A DNA stretch of 64,000 nucleotides from Stenocarpella maydis (Eukaryota; Ascomycota; Sordariomycetes; Diaporthales; Diaporthaceae): contig NQMI01000180.1 of NCBI GenBank assembly GCA_002270565.1, positions 19,558-83,557 of the forward strand, written 5' to 3'. The position numbers were made by a program, and so were the translations under genes. Within the stretch, counting starts at the first letter, position 1. The number at the start of each line of letters is the position of its first letter. Below, in pieces: positions 42,855-54,395 of this stretch. The notes below the pieces were generated by a model, which ran no database searches, was not told the origin of the DNA, and saw nothing but the letters and a program-made list of their open reading frames with translations.

Positions 42855-43050
42855 TTATTCACGTGCGAGAATTTCTCCATGGTCAGCATGTCTCTCAGAC
42901 GCAAAACATTTCTTGATCTTGGTCCGCGGGCGTATCCGAAGAGGCCGGGCCTTCTTGAGGGCCTTCTCAAAATGCCCCCGAAACGCTGCTTTCTGGGTTG
43001 GGGGGGGGGTCGTTGAGAGCAGGAAAAGGGTTTCGTTACATCTGAGCTTG

Positions 43051-43051
43051 N
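43051..43051. other. ambiguous base, probable contig join
   Basis: A single N is the only ambiguous base noticed in the window. It lies exactly at the left edge of the duplicated block 43052-43515, which suggests a scaffolding join of overlapping or redundant contigs. Confidence 0.95.
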
Positions 43052-43515
43052 CCCTAGGGCCGTCTCGTGGTGCGTAGAGCCAGGTGGCACATGGCTTGAA
43101 CCTCTCGATGTTGGTGGCAGCCACGTTGACGTCGTCTGCCCATAGCTGAAACCCGATGCCGACTGGGAGGCAAGACTTCAGCCACGGGAACACGCTAGAT
43201 GCGGGGGTAGACGGTGACGAGCTCGCTTTATTCACCAGTCTTGACGCCTCTTTGAGGTTGACAGTCACCTCTTGTTTGTCGGCAGACGGTCCGATGAATC
43301 CCAAACCACCCGCATGAGATACGGCGACAGCCAACGCTGGCCCGGCCAGGACGCGCATTGGGGCGCTGGCAATGAAGGGCCGTGACACCCAAGGATAGTG
43401 CGCCAGTAGTGCTGCAGCCATGATTAGTCAAAGAAAGTGGAGGGCTGAGACGAGAGTAGGGTGGGTGTCGAAAAAGTGGCGCTCGTTGGAAAAAAAGAAA
43501 AAGAAAAAGGACAAT
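43052..43515 (-). pseudogene. truncated exact copy of the nitronate monooxygenase 5' end
   Basis: The minus-strand frame from 43421 repeats the first 123 residues of the enzyme at 41079-42149 and then runs into the N. The right end of the identity (43515) falls in a poly-A/AG stretch just upstream of the gene start. No substitution was noticed over 464 bp, so it is either very recent or artefactual. Confidence 0.9.
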
Positions 43516-43904
43516 GTGCTTTTTCAGCGACAAGTCCTTATATGCTCGATTATCCGCACACGCAAGATGTCGCTTGCTGCGGTCGGGTGGTGCGGCAACT
43601 AACAGCTATCAACATACTAGAATAACACCCTGCAGCTATCCGCAATATCCGCAATATCCATGACCTTTACAACCCTGAACCTTTAGTTTCCTTCTTCAAT
43701 ATTCCATTCTACTATACTGAAGTTACAAAACCTCCCGTTCCCAGTATTATGTTATACCTATAGTGTGAATGAGCCGTTCGTCTAGGAACAAGGAAAAAGG
43801 ACTTAAACCAGTGAGCAATGACAAGTACTTACACTACGTTTTATTACCCTAACGACTACTATTTCAAGTGGTTAGAGGTATCTCATAACTAATACACACA
43901 ATTC
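43516..43904. other. intergenic, nothing recognised
   Basis: Moderately AT-rich flank of the inverted-repeat element. It ends with the left copy of the 9 bp direct repeat (43896-43904). Confidence 0.4.
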
Positions 43905-44516
43905 AGTCATGATTCACCCACCCAGCTTTTTATATTCACCCACCCAGCTATTTATATGGGCACACCCAGTACAAGAAATTAAGCATGCAGCATACTATAA
44001 ATCCTTATACCTCCCCCCCTCTCAAGCCCCTCCACACCCCACCAAGTGCCCAAAGGAAGGCCCTCCACATATACCCAAAGGAAGCCCCTCCACACACCCA
44101 GAGAAAGGCCCTCCACTCGCGCCCAGTAGAAGGCCCTTCACGCGCACCCAGTAGAAGGCCCTTCACGCGCTCCTTTAAAAGTCCTTCCTCTAGGTATATA
44201 GAGGGCCTTCCTCTAGGTATATTAAGGGGCTTCCTTAGGGTATGTATAGAAGGCCTTTCTTTAGGCATGTATAGAGGGCGCGTAGAGGGCCTAGAGGGTT
44301 AGGGTAGGCCTTTTATATAGGCTTTTTATATACCCAGTAGACTTTTTAAGCACCTAGCTAAGGGTAAGGTGGGGCCTGGTGCGGGGTTAGGGAGCTGGCG
44401 GTATAAGACAACTAGGTGCGCTACACGCTTAATTCCTTATACTGGGTGCGCCTACATAAAAAGCTGGGTGGGTGAACACAAAAAGCTGGGTGGGTGAACC
44501 ATAACCGACACAATTC
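43896..44516. mobile_element. non-autonomous inverted-repeat DNA element (MULE-like MITE)
   Basis: The 603 bp core (43905-44507) is flanked by the exact 9 bp direct repeat ACACAATTC at 43896-43904 and 44508-44516. Terminal inverted repeats of about 50 bp each contain two tandem copies of TTCACCCACCCAGCTTTTT-type sequence: left at 43911-43955, and its reverse complement at 44453-44500. The interior has short GAAGGCCCTCCAC-type direct repeats reading inward from the left and AGGGCCTTCCTC-type repeats on the right, so the whole element is roughly palindromic. There is no transposase frame. A 9 bp target duplication with long inverted repeats fits Mutator-like elements. Confidence 0.85.
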
Positions 44517-44885
44517 CGTACACATTCACAGAATTTACTTCCGAGTCCTTTTTTCAAGTCGCCGCAGCTCTCCCGCTGTTTTCCAACAAGATATTGAGAG
44601 CGTTGAGCTACAATAGGCTTATATTCTAATTGATGAGCACTTGGCGGCCGTCATGATTCCGACAGAAAGTGTTTTGAAGCCTGCGGTCCATCGCTGAAAG
44701 CGAAGAACAGTCTTTTCAGATAGTTAGGTGATTAAAAAATGCAGAGGTCGGGACAGGAATTCATCAAGCTGCTGTGGGACCATCTTTCCTCACGGAGCGT
44801 ACATATGTAGGATGATAGTAGATGAGCATGAAATAGGGTGAAATAGGCGGAAGAAACCGCCTCTCCGCCAAATTCCAATCAAAAA
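44517..44885. other. intergenic 3' flank of the MFS gene
   Basis: No gene is recognised in this stretch. Confidence 0.4.
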
Positions 44886-46563
44886 TCACACACTGTTGCT
44901 TCCTGCGCCCTCTTTCGTCGCGGCCTCCCTCTGTTTCTCTTCCAACCCTTGCGCTTTCTCAGCCAGCTTGGCGGCTTTCTTCCTCCGCCATGCAACGCCG
45001 TAGCGCATGCTGAGCAGCAGGCCAGGGACCGTAACAATGGCGATCAGGGCAATGACGGTGTAGGACCAACCGGTGCCAATGCCGTTGGTCATGGGGGATA
45101 CGAAGGCAGCAAAGGCTGCTCCGAGCTCGCAGCGTATCAGGTTATTTGCCGCCGAGGCCGTCGCCGCCGACTGCGGGTGGATATCCACCAGCAGCACGCT
45201 CAGGATCTGATACACGGCGATCATGGCGTACCCCAGCACGAAGAGCACGATGACCGGCCCCGCGATGCTTGCATGCACGCCGCGCGTCATGATCCACCCG
45301 TAGATGATGGCGAAGCTGCCCAGCAGCGCGAAGATCGGGAGCGTTAGCTCCAGCCGCGCCCGCTCTACTGGGTACTCGGTCAGGTCCTGCCGCTTCGTCC
45401 GGTCGATCGTGATCCCTAGGCGCTTCGCATGGCGCTGGAAGTTCCAGTCGACTATCTTGCCCGTGGATAGGACTGAGATGATACCACCCACTCCCAGTGG
45501 GATATACATGAGCGAGACTTCGATGTTATTGAAGTGGTAGCGCTGTATGAACTCTTTGGACGCGTCTGTCATGACGGCTTGCAACACGGCGAACGAGAGA
45601 CCCGCAGGGAGGAGGATGAGGATGATTTCGAAGTCAAGGATTGAAAGTATCGAGGCGAGTGGATTCCGGCTCTTCGTCTGAGATCTTGTAGGGTGTTCCG
45701 CGTGCGACTTAACACGCAGGTGCTTCCGGCGGCGCCAAACATCTGCAAGACAGGCATTCCAGATAGGAGGTGGTACACTACCATCCCCGACAATGGCGCG
45801 GCCGGTCTCTGGAAAAAACACGACGAAGGGGACGGCGAAGACACCGGCGAGTATGAGCAGGAACCAAAAGACCCAGTGCCAGTCGAGATACTGTGATAGG
45901 AGGCCGCCGATGATCGGGGCGATAGTAGGCCCGAGCATAGCGCCGGCAGAGGCCAGGGCGATATAGGAACCTCGCTCCGAAGAGGTCGCGACGTCGCTGA
46001 CCACACCGTTGGCAAGGGAGATCGTCCCGCTGCTCCCGGCGCTTTGGAGACAGCGCAGAACCAACAAGGCGGCATAATCGTTCTGCAGACTCAAGCCCAG
46101 ATTGGCAGCGATGTAGAGTGTGAAACAAATGATATAGGCTGGTCTGCGTCCAGCTCCATCGCTAATACTAGCCACGACCACAGGCGCCACGCCTTGGATG
46201 ATCTAGATGCGCAGATATCAGCTTCCATGTCCCTTAAGCTTCTTTCTGCTGGGTTTGGATGCGACGTACCAAATAAGTTGTGACGGTCAAGTTGACTTTA
46301 CTGCTGGACACATTTAGGTCGTTTGCGATGGTCGACAGAGCGGGGAAGTATATGGAGGAGGACAGCGGCGACAAGGCGCTTGCAAACGAGGCCATGGTGA
46401 TGATCCATCGCTTCTGACTGGTGGTAAATGTCGAATAGGGTGCTTCTTCTTCCGCACCTGCAATAGCCAGTGAAGGGTTAGCCGCAACCTCCCCTCCGGT
46501 ATTGGTGATGGCTGCGGTCTCGCCACTGCTAGCAGGAGCTATGGCATCGTCGCCGGCAGTCAT
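44886..46563 (-). CDS. MFS drug:H+ antiporter (DHA1 family)
   Basis: Exons in coding order are 46563-46270 and 46202-44886; the 67 nt intron has GTACGT, a CTGAT branch and ATCTAG. The product has 536 residues with about 12 membrane helices. After a polar N-terminal tail comes W-I-I-T-M-A-S-F-A-S-A-L-S-P-L-S-S-S-I-Y-F-P-A-L, as in fungal QDR/TPO-type transporters. Antiporter motif C is seen as G-S-Y-I-A-L-A-S-A-G-A-M-L-G-P-T-I-A-P-I-I-G-G. A W-H-W-V-F-W-F motif closes helix 6. A long central cytosolic loop is rich in Arg/Lys. The C-terminal tail is basic, then acidic. Export of toxic compounds across the plasma membrane is the usual role; the substrate cannot be read from sequence. Confidence 0.93.
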
Positions 46564-47510
46564 GTTGCTGGAGTCTGGGGGAGGAAGGTAGAGGTTTTTT
46601 GTCTTTCGAGGGCTCGTCGACCACTACGCGATCCTGCTCAGTTTAAGGCGGTCGTCCAAAAGATTGGACTTTGCTGTCTATTGCCCAGTTCATATTGACG
46701 ACAAGTAGAGGAGGTGGGACTGCCTAAATATCTGACTTGTTTTGACCGATGGGGCCCTTGAAAGTGCTTATCGACTCGCCGGCTTTGAGCCTGGCAGCCA
46801 GGGGCCAAGTCCAGCTTTCTTCGCCTTGTACACCCTACTACTCCGGTACGTTCTTCATCTAGATGCCAATGGCTTTAGTCTTGGAGGATGGCCGATTCGG
46901 CTCCGATGCACCGCTCTCTATATCCTTTTCGGTACCGGTCAGTTGGGAAATGAAACGTTGCGGATTTAGGAGTTTACTCTATGGGTTAAAGCCGCTAAGC
47001 CGAATACACCTTCCTCAGGCATTTAAATATTAACTCCTTTATAATGTAATATATACCTTTACATATTCTTGGCTTATAATTCGCTTAAATAGATTTTATA
47101 TTTATTACATTTAAATATTATAAAAACTTGGTTATTTTTATATTAAGTTAATATTTATTCTTATAACTATTAGGTTTATAACTATATTATTAATAATATA
47201 AAAGTATTAAAAATGTATCAAGTAATATAAAATTACGTTAGTTAAGGAACATTATATATATTGATATTATTTATAATATATCATAAGTATTAAGAGGTAT
47301 TATTTAATATTTAAACTCCTTGGGGAAGTATATAATCCCCGCACGCGGCTTCTATAAAATGTCGTATGACGGGTGGTTGCTGTCTTAGGACCCAGCACGG
47401 TGACGACAGATTGCTGTCCACCTATCCTTATGCCTTTCCACACCAAGGCCAGCTCGGCTCCTCGATAACACGCTTCCAAGTAGCGAGCCAACGATCAAAC
47501 CATATCCAAC
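46564..47510. other. intergenic containing an AT-rich decayed block
   Basis: From about 47020 to 47330 the sequence is over 80% A+T with no frame, the typical look of a RIP-destroyed repeat. It directly abuts the promoter of the gene at 47511. The 75-codon frame at 46742 is unsupported. Confidence 0.6.
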
Positions 47511-48128
47511 ATGGGCCTTGGCCAATCCTTCGAGTACTGCCTCGGCCGGCTTCTCTACAACCTGAAGGGCCACGACAGTGGCCTCTTCTTTAAAATACCC
47601 GTCTTCAAGTTAATGCCGGAGCCCACTTTCACCGTGGAATCGCCCGATTGCGGTCCATCCAACTCGCACATGCAAGATGAATACACTGGCTACGGCAAAG
47701 ACCGCTTTCCTGAGCTAGTCTGGGAGAAACCGTCGCCCGAGGTGGTTCAGTATGCACTTATCATTGAGGATCCCGACGCGCCTCTCCCGTGGCCCATCAC
47801 ACACGGCTTGTTTTACGCCATCCCTGGCGACAAGACGCTCATCACTCATGACGAAATCACCGTGGAGAGGGAGGTGGGGAAAGCGAAGCACATGAAAGGT
47901 GGCTTCCGTCTCGGGAAGAACATCCTCGGCACTGCGTATGGCGGGCCAAAGCCCCCGGCGGGCCATGGCGTCCATCGGTACTTCTATACCTTGGTTGCAC
48001 TGAAGGAGCCGCTAGATGAGGGTCAGATGAGCCCAATGGCCACAAAGGCCGAGATTGCAAAGGCTATCGAGGGAAAAATGATTGGCTGGGGCCAATGGAT
48101 TGGTTTGTACGAGCGAAAGCTGCGGTGA
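47511..48128 (+). CDS. PEBP-family (phosphatidylethanolamine-binding-like) protein
   Basis: An intronless frame of 205 residues with no signal peptide. The family's ligand pocket motifs are present: D-P-D-A-P (87-91), the following T-H-G-L with a His at 98, and G-H-G-V-H-R-Y-F-Y (151-159). This is the YbhB/Raf-kinase-inhibitor-like branch of cytosolic PEBP proteins, which bind anionic ligands. In fungi their role is mostly unknown (yeast TFS1 inhibits carboxypeptidase Y). The start at 47511 follows an A/C-rich leader (AACATGGG). Confidence 0.92.
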   Translation: MGLGQSFEYCLGRLLYNLKGHDSGLFFKIPVFKLMPEPTFTVESPDCGPSNSHMQDEYTGYGKDRFPELVWEKPSPEVVQYALIIEDPDAPLPWPITHGLFYAIPGDKTLITHDEITVEREVGKAKHMKGGFRLGKNILGTAYGGPKPPAGHGVHRYFYTLVALKEPLDEGQMSPMATKAEIAKAIEGKMIGWGQWIGLYERKLR

Positions 48129-51100
48129 AAACAACCTTGGAACCTCATGCTATTGCAATGAGACTTTTCTTGGGTGTGCAGATTCGAGTTGAGACAAATA
48201 GCAGATACCAGAGGACGGAAGACTTTGGGTCCTTTTTTTTTGTCGTTCTAGGTTCCGGGAAACGGTCTGATTTATCTCCGCAGGGAGAAAACAGATACCA
48301 GGCTGCTGTAGTTGCAATGAAATTCATCACTCTTAACGAAATTGTCCGGATACTTAGGGACGTCTTATGGCATCCATGAATATATTGCCAACCCACTCTT
48401 CAAGTTGTACTGTCTAAACGGGGCGCCTTGTGCGGCTCGCATTATGGGATTTCGGAGAACGAGATCTTCCTTAGCGCGCCTAGTCAATATCACTAGGAGG
48501 TGAATCTATTGCTAAGTTAGGCATTCCCATAAGGCCTATAATTTATCAATTATATCAGAAAGATCAGGCTGCTCCATCTTGCCGACCTGACGAGTTACAT
48601 TGCCGTTCATACTTGATGCAGCTTGGTGCTATTGGTTATGTGATTGTCTACAAAAGGGTTGGTCTTGATTTGATCCGACGTGATTCATGTATTGTGAGCG
48701 CCTAACTACTCTACGCGCTACATAGATACCTCTGGCCTCAACCTGATTTTAACTGGTAAAAGGTGGGTTTTCAGCGGCTTTTAAGAGGTGTCGTGTAACA
48801 CAGCAGGCCTGCTCTTACAGTTGACACCATCCTTTTCAGCTTTCGTGGAGCCGAATACAGCCTTCATCTACGCGGCTCATATTACAATGAAAGTGCCTAG
48901 CCGGCTACATACAGAGAAATATAGCAATTAATCCTTAGGCGAAGGGCAGAAGCCTCATGGTTGGCGCGTGGGGCGAGGGGTGGCTGGCTGCAAACGAGCC
49001 TCCGTCCCATGTTGTAGTCACAGCAACGAGGCAGCCACCACTCGACCTGGGTTACTAAATTATCTAAATTCAGAAGAAATCACCAGTGCAAGTGGCCTTA
49101 GTGGTTTAATTCTATCTGTTGAATCGCTGTGGTCGGGGTTAAATTACCAGCACTGGTAATGGCCACTCCATGGTTGATAGGACTGTCCGTGAGGATAATC
49201 AGTGCCTATACCTCATTGCTTAGTTCTCTTGGAGTGATACGCTCTGATAAATTCTAGGATTCTCTCATGTGGCTGGTGGTCGGGCAATATTTTGTTTTAT
49301 CCGTCGTCCACGGCTTTTCTCCATCGAGTTTGTCTGTTTGACGCCACGAGCACCAGGCTTGTCTGCACCACGACCACAACAACAACCACAACCGCTTTCA
49401 TGATATACCAATTGGCTTTTGGCAGGCGCTTTTTTTCAGCTTTCTCTCAGTTATGAACAACACCTCGCATCCGGAACCACTGAACTCCTGGCACATGGGC
49501 ACACAGTGCGCCTGTCAAAATATTAGTCAACATGGTCGTAGATTAAAGGCAACATATGATAAATCTCTTGAAAGGGGAACTTACAAAACCTATTGATAGC
49601 CTTAGTAAACATGCTTACTGGTCAGAGAGCCCACTATCAAACTGCGAGCCAACTCCCAGCAGAAGGTCAGTGCCAAGTTGTTGACGCTGAGCTCTGTCGT
49701 CGACGGCAACAACTCCCTGAGCACTTGTGCCTCCCCCAAGCGAAGCATTGATGTGCTGGAGCTGTGATCCAATGGCGGCTTGTTGGCGATGGATCCGCTG
49801 CGCGGCTGTCTCGTTAGAGTTGGCCGCACGGTGGAGACAGCTTGCCTCCACTGGCATGGCTTCGGAGCGGACGTTGTAGCCCTGCTGTGGCACAGCACAG
49901 TGTTTCCATCCAGGGATTTCATCATCACTGTGATTGAATCAGACTGATTGCTCAGCGTGCAGACGAAAGAAAGAGATGCTCGGCTTTGCGCATTATCTCT
50001 CTCGTCTTTCCTCGTATAACATGTTCTTCGGTCTGCTGAGGGCACGTCGTCGTCTCTCTATTATGATAGAAAGGCGGGAAGATTCAATATAGGTCACTGA
50101 GATTGCCACGCCCTTCATATTTTGGGAGTGTAATGTGTGTGGGAGAAAACCAAGACTGGATGTACGAAGGAAACGTTGACTCGCCTCATAATAGCTGAGC
50201 CATGATGAGCTTGCTTTGACATCCTTGTTGTCTGGGCGAGTAGCTGTGAAGTTAGGCGAAGTTCTCTATTCCCAGGTGGTCACAAAAGACTTTGTCGAAT
50301 TGCTACCGATCGAGAATAAGGGTGGTCGATGTATCTTGACGTAGAAAGAGTGCAACCAGACGGCGGCCTCGAAACTCTCGGTGGGAGGAACTGCTCTGTC
50401 TTTAATTCTCACAGATTGTGGAACAAGCTGTGTGTGTGCCTCTAGCCACTGTGTGCACATTGATGGGATGGAGGCTATTGCAGCAGACCCGTTCCCAGAA
50501 TCGTTGCCCACAAGGCAGAAATGGCACGAAGGATGTTGGCACAACACCATCTTCATACCCATTACTATCAACAGCTCCTAGCTGCTTCGAGGCAGGAGGT
50601 GCCGATCCTATCCGACTTGCACAGTGTGTATTTACCAGCGGCTACACTCCCGTGTACCAAAATCTGCTGAGATGGACCGGAGTAGCCTAGGGGGCTGGAG
50701 GGTGGGGACCGGTGAGGTCTTCCACTGGCATGTTGTGTTGCCCGGAGCTGCAAGACCAGCTCGGCTCGTGATATCTTCCAAGGCCTCGCTCGCTTAACGA
50801 TGAGTGCACTAGGGTCCAAAATGAGCGGATAAAGCGTCAGAATTAGGCATTATGAACAGGTGAGGTTGCACAATTTCGACCAGGAGCTCTGTGCCGCAAG
50901 GATGTGAGAGATTCGAGGGCGTGCAAGGCTCCGGAATATTGCCCCGCCTCTGTAATAAAACTCCGTGGGCGTCGCGAGGGTACTATAACACGACGTAACA
51001 GAGGGTATAAGGAGGAAGCATTGTAGCGCAAAGGGGTGAGGTATGAGACTGGTCCCCCCTCTGGAAGATATGAGACCAGCCCCCCCCCCATGCCGCGAAC

Positions 51101-53228
51101 TGAGGCATCCTCGACCCACTTCCCTGGGGCTGGATGCAGCCCCTTGACTAGCGAGAACGCGTTCCATGCGGTCGGGACGCACTAGAGCTTATAAAGGTTA
51201 AGCTTATGCAGCTTTCCTGCGAGAATCCATGTACTTGTATCGTTACGAAGGCGTCTGCAGGTGTGGTGCGGTGATAGGCTCAGCTCTACCTTCTGCTACC
51301 TCGGAATGAAGATTTTGAGCTACTGGTAATAAATCGGGGAGAGGCGACGTTACATGCTGTCCACCTAAATTCCGAATGTCTGCCTATGAAGAATATGCTC
51401 TTTTTGTTTCAAGATGATAGGAACATGCCTGTCGTCCCGCTACGTCTCGTAGATGCTGCAAGGTCACAACCTAAGACACGTATTAACTAAGTTCTTACCT
51501 CGTACCATCCGAAGCTCGCACTGTTTCGTCTTTGGGAATCAGCTGCAGCTGCGGCATCAGCCATATCATGGACCGCACACCAACGCTTTCCGACTCGGGG
51601 ATTCCCACGCTGCTAGTGGTGAAGAAACAATCTACAGAAAGAAAATCATCAAGCACTGAATGCCATCTTAAGGCGCATATTTACCGGTGAAATGCACTCA
51701 AGAGCACTGACTCGCCCTTTAAGAGCTGTCATCTCGGCTCCTGCCCAGGCTTTCAAATCAGGAAATGCACCCTCGCTGTGTCACTAACAGAGCCTGATCA
51801 GCTGCCCACGAAATGGATGCCCAATTCCCACCTGGGCAATCTTATTTGTGCAGTTTCGGTGTGGCGCGATGGATGGATGATGCTTGGGATCGACGTCACT
51901 GCCCGGGTGTTCGGACATGCGTGACGCACAGCGACCCTGCCCTGCAACAGTACATACAGCACTCGGTCGAATAAGAGGACTGGGCCTAGCCCAGAGATGA
52001 AGGGGTTGTGATAGTCTATAGGTTTTCTTCACAACTCACAGGGCTACAGTCAGTAGGTCCCCTCCAGCGTCTCATTCTACAGGGCTACAGTGTGTAGGCC
52101 ACCTTTCTATCTTGCAAGACCTCTAGCCTGATCTTGATTTTAGGTGGCATGGGTGGATACTTCTATCTAGCCCGTTGGCCGTTGATACATTACCCCATTT
52201 TGTTATAGTGTAAGTTATCCAGCGGCTGAAAGGGCAAAAGACTGCATGAAGCTAATGCTAAGAAATGGACCACATTGGGAAAAGAAGAAGAAGAAGAAAA
52301 AACTCCCGTGAATTGCTGGTTATGTGCGGCTCACCACATCTTAACATAATATATCTCCACCAACCAGGCGAGGTTATATTTTAGCAACGGCTTTGTAAGC
52401 TCCACCATGGAAGCTTTCCAATGTTGGTTTTCCCCTGCTTTATATACGCCAGGAAGCTGCTCTCTCCAAACGAGTGTCCACCCAAATGCTTATGATGATT
52501 TACTGTATCACAAACTGTTTGGTAGCTATATATGAGACTGGTGATAATGCAAAAGTGACTCATGCCTGATCCATCATTTTATTACAGTCTTCAAGGCGGA
52601 CGGGTGCAGAAACATTGCTCGATACATGACGGCGTAGGTCTAACCATAGACTGACGAGGATCTACCATTTAGACTGACCGGGCTGCTAATCTATTACAAA
52701 TACCCATGCGACATAAGCATGTTGTTACTTATGTGTTGGAAAATGGGTCTGGAGTCAAATGGAAGACCTGAATATAGTGAGCCATGTGCATATCTAGGTA
52801 TAGGCTGGCTGGAAACTACATGTATCCAAAAAGTCTATGATTTTATAAGACCGCTTAATCTTTCATCCTTAAAGCCCCTGTTGCATCACGAACCGAGGAA
52901 CATAGCAGGCGCTGAAGCAGAAAAGCTTGCTGGGATGATTTGCATGGCTCCACAGAGTATATTTTGAACCTGCCATTTACTCTCTCCAGTCCGTCTGTCC
53001 TGTTCCTATTTTCCTTCGCAAAGCGCCTTGGGCCGTATCATGTTGATGGCAGATTAAGATATTGGAGATTGCAGCGTGGACCCTCGTCTGTGATACAAAG
53101 CAACGAAGACGCACAATAAGACGAGAAACGGATGGGAGAGATCGGTTACGAATATGATGAATTAAAACTACCAGATAAGACAAACGTATGGTATCGCTTT
53201 GCAAAATACTCCCGAATTCGAATGAAGA
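48129..53228. other. 5.1 kb gene-poor region
   Basis: No gene can be supported. Frames of 60-147 codons occur on both strands (for example minus 49602-50045) without family resemblance. A (GAA)-rich patch is at 52281-52299. The base composition is mixed and the region may hold decayed genes. Confidence 0.45.
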
Positions 53229-54395
53229 TCATGCCCACTTTGACTTCGTCATCGTCTTCTGTCCTGCGACAAAACCCGGCAAGTTCTGTGTGCCCAATGT
53301 CTGTGACTTGAACTTCTTCACCAGGAAGCTGAACAGCTTGAACCCCTTGGCCTGCCCTATACCGCCTCCCTTTCCGATGGAAGCCATGAATATAGGATCA
53401 GCGCTGAAGGTGTACTCGGTCAGGGCCTCTCCCTTCAGGTACGCCTGCAGGTTCTTGACGGTGTGCAGCATCTGGTTCTCGGTGTGTATACCCTGCGGCG
53501 TCTCGAGGCTGCCAACGTCCCCAACCACAAAGATGTTGTCATGGCCCTCGGCGCGAAGGTGCTTAGTCTGCTTGACATAGCGGCGGTGGTCGAGCAGGTC
53601 CGCAGGTACGAAGTCCGAGTTCGGCACGAGCCCATACGTGGGGATGTAGACGTCTGCCTCGACCGTCTCCTCCTTGCCCGCGCCCAGCGACAGGCTGAGC
53701 GTCTTGGGCCCGCCCTCGGGCCCGTCGACCTTGGTCACCTTGGCGCCCACCTTGACCTGCGCGCCGAGCTTCTCGAGCATCTTCTTGGCGGCCTGCCTGA
53801 CGTCCTTGCGCAAGGTGGCGTCGAGCGGTAGCTCCCCCGAGGCGATGAGCGTCACCTTCTTCTGGCCAGTCCTCGCGAACGCCTCGGCCAGCTCTCCCGC
53901 GAGCTCGACGCCCGTGATGCCGGCGCCGCCCACGACGACCGACCCCGCGGATCTGATGCGCTCCTGCCAGGCGTGCAGCACGTCCCTTGTCTGCTCGGTG
54001 GTGTTGATCGATTTGAAGGGCATCTCCTCCCTGGCGCTCGAGCCGGTTGCGATGACGAGGGTGTGGTATTGGAGCTGCTTGACGCCTCCGTCGTTCGTCC
54101 GGACCATCACTGAGTTGGAGGACGGCTCAAGCTGCTCGGCCCTGCCCAGAACGGACTCGAACTTGTCGGACGGGTATTTGCTGAAGGCCGGCGCGATGGG
54201 CAGCATGAGTTTGTCATCCTCGAGGCCACCCGGAAGGATACCGCGGACTGAGGCAAACGCCCAGAACATGTGCGTGGTCGGAGAAACAAGTACGACCTTC
54301 AGATCCGGGACGACAGATGCTGTGTGGGTAAGAAGGTAGTGGGCGATGGGGATGCCTGCGAGGGATGCGCCCAGGATAACCACGGTCTTCGCCAT
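53229..54395 (-). CDS. AMID/FSP1-type NAD(P)H flavoprotein oxidoreductase
   Basis: One exon of 388 residues from the ATG at 54395. A further in-frame ATG 57 codons upstream would add a basic, Ser-rich leader, but the flavin motif begins right after the chosen Met, as in relatives. FAD-binding V-V-I-L-G-A-S-L-A-G is at residues 5-14, and NAD(P)-binding V-V-V-G-G-A-G-I-T-G-V-E-L-A-G-E-L at 153-169. The flavin-closing motif N-I-F-V-V-G-D-V is at 287-294. The family (apoptosis-inducing-factor-like, no iron-sulfur) transfers electrons from NAD(P)H to quinones. The alternative longer start could supply an organelle-targeting sequence. Confidence 0.93.
   Translation of the reverse strand: MAKTVVILGASLAGIPIAHYLLTHTASVVPDLKVVLVSPTTHMFWAFASVRGILPGGLEDDKLMLPIAPAFSKYPSDKFESVLGRAEQLEPSSNSVMVRTNDGGVKQLQYHTLVIATGSSAREEMPFKSINTTEQTRDVLHAWQERIRSAGSVVVGGAGITGVELAGELAEAFARTGQKKVTLIASGELPLDATLRKDVRQAAKKMLEKLGAQVKVGAKVTKVDGPEGGPKTLSLSLGAGKEETVEADVYIPTYGLVPNSDFVPADLLDHRRYVKQTKHLRAEGHDNIFVVGDVGSLETPQGIHTENQMLHTVKNLQAYLKGEALTEYTFSADPIFMASIGKGGGIGQAKGFKLFSFLVKKFKSQTLGTQNLPGFVAGQKTMTKSKWA

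Noticed and set aside
44290..44306. Telomere-like GGGTTAGGGT word, possible telomerase RNA template
   Set aside because: It is a single short match inside a palindromic transposable element, not a 1.5-repeat template in a structured RNA context.
44517..44640. Possible transposase C-terminal fragment
   Set aside because: Weak resemblance to a hAT-type ending over fewer than 20 residues, with a stop and no supporting context.
49602..50045. 147-codon minus-strand frame and an overlapping 92-codon frame
   Set aside because: A Gln/Ala/His-rich helical stretch hints at a decayed fungal protein, but no recognisable domain or clean gene structure was found.
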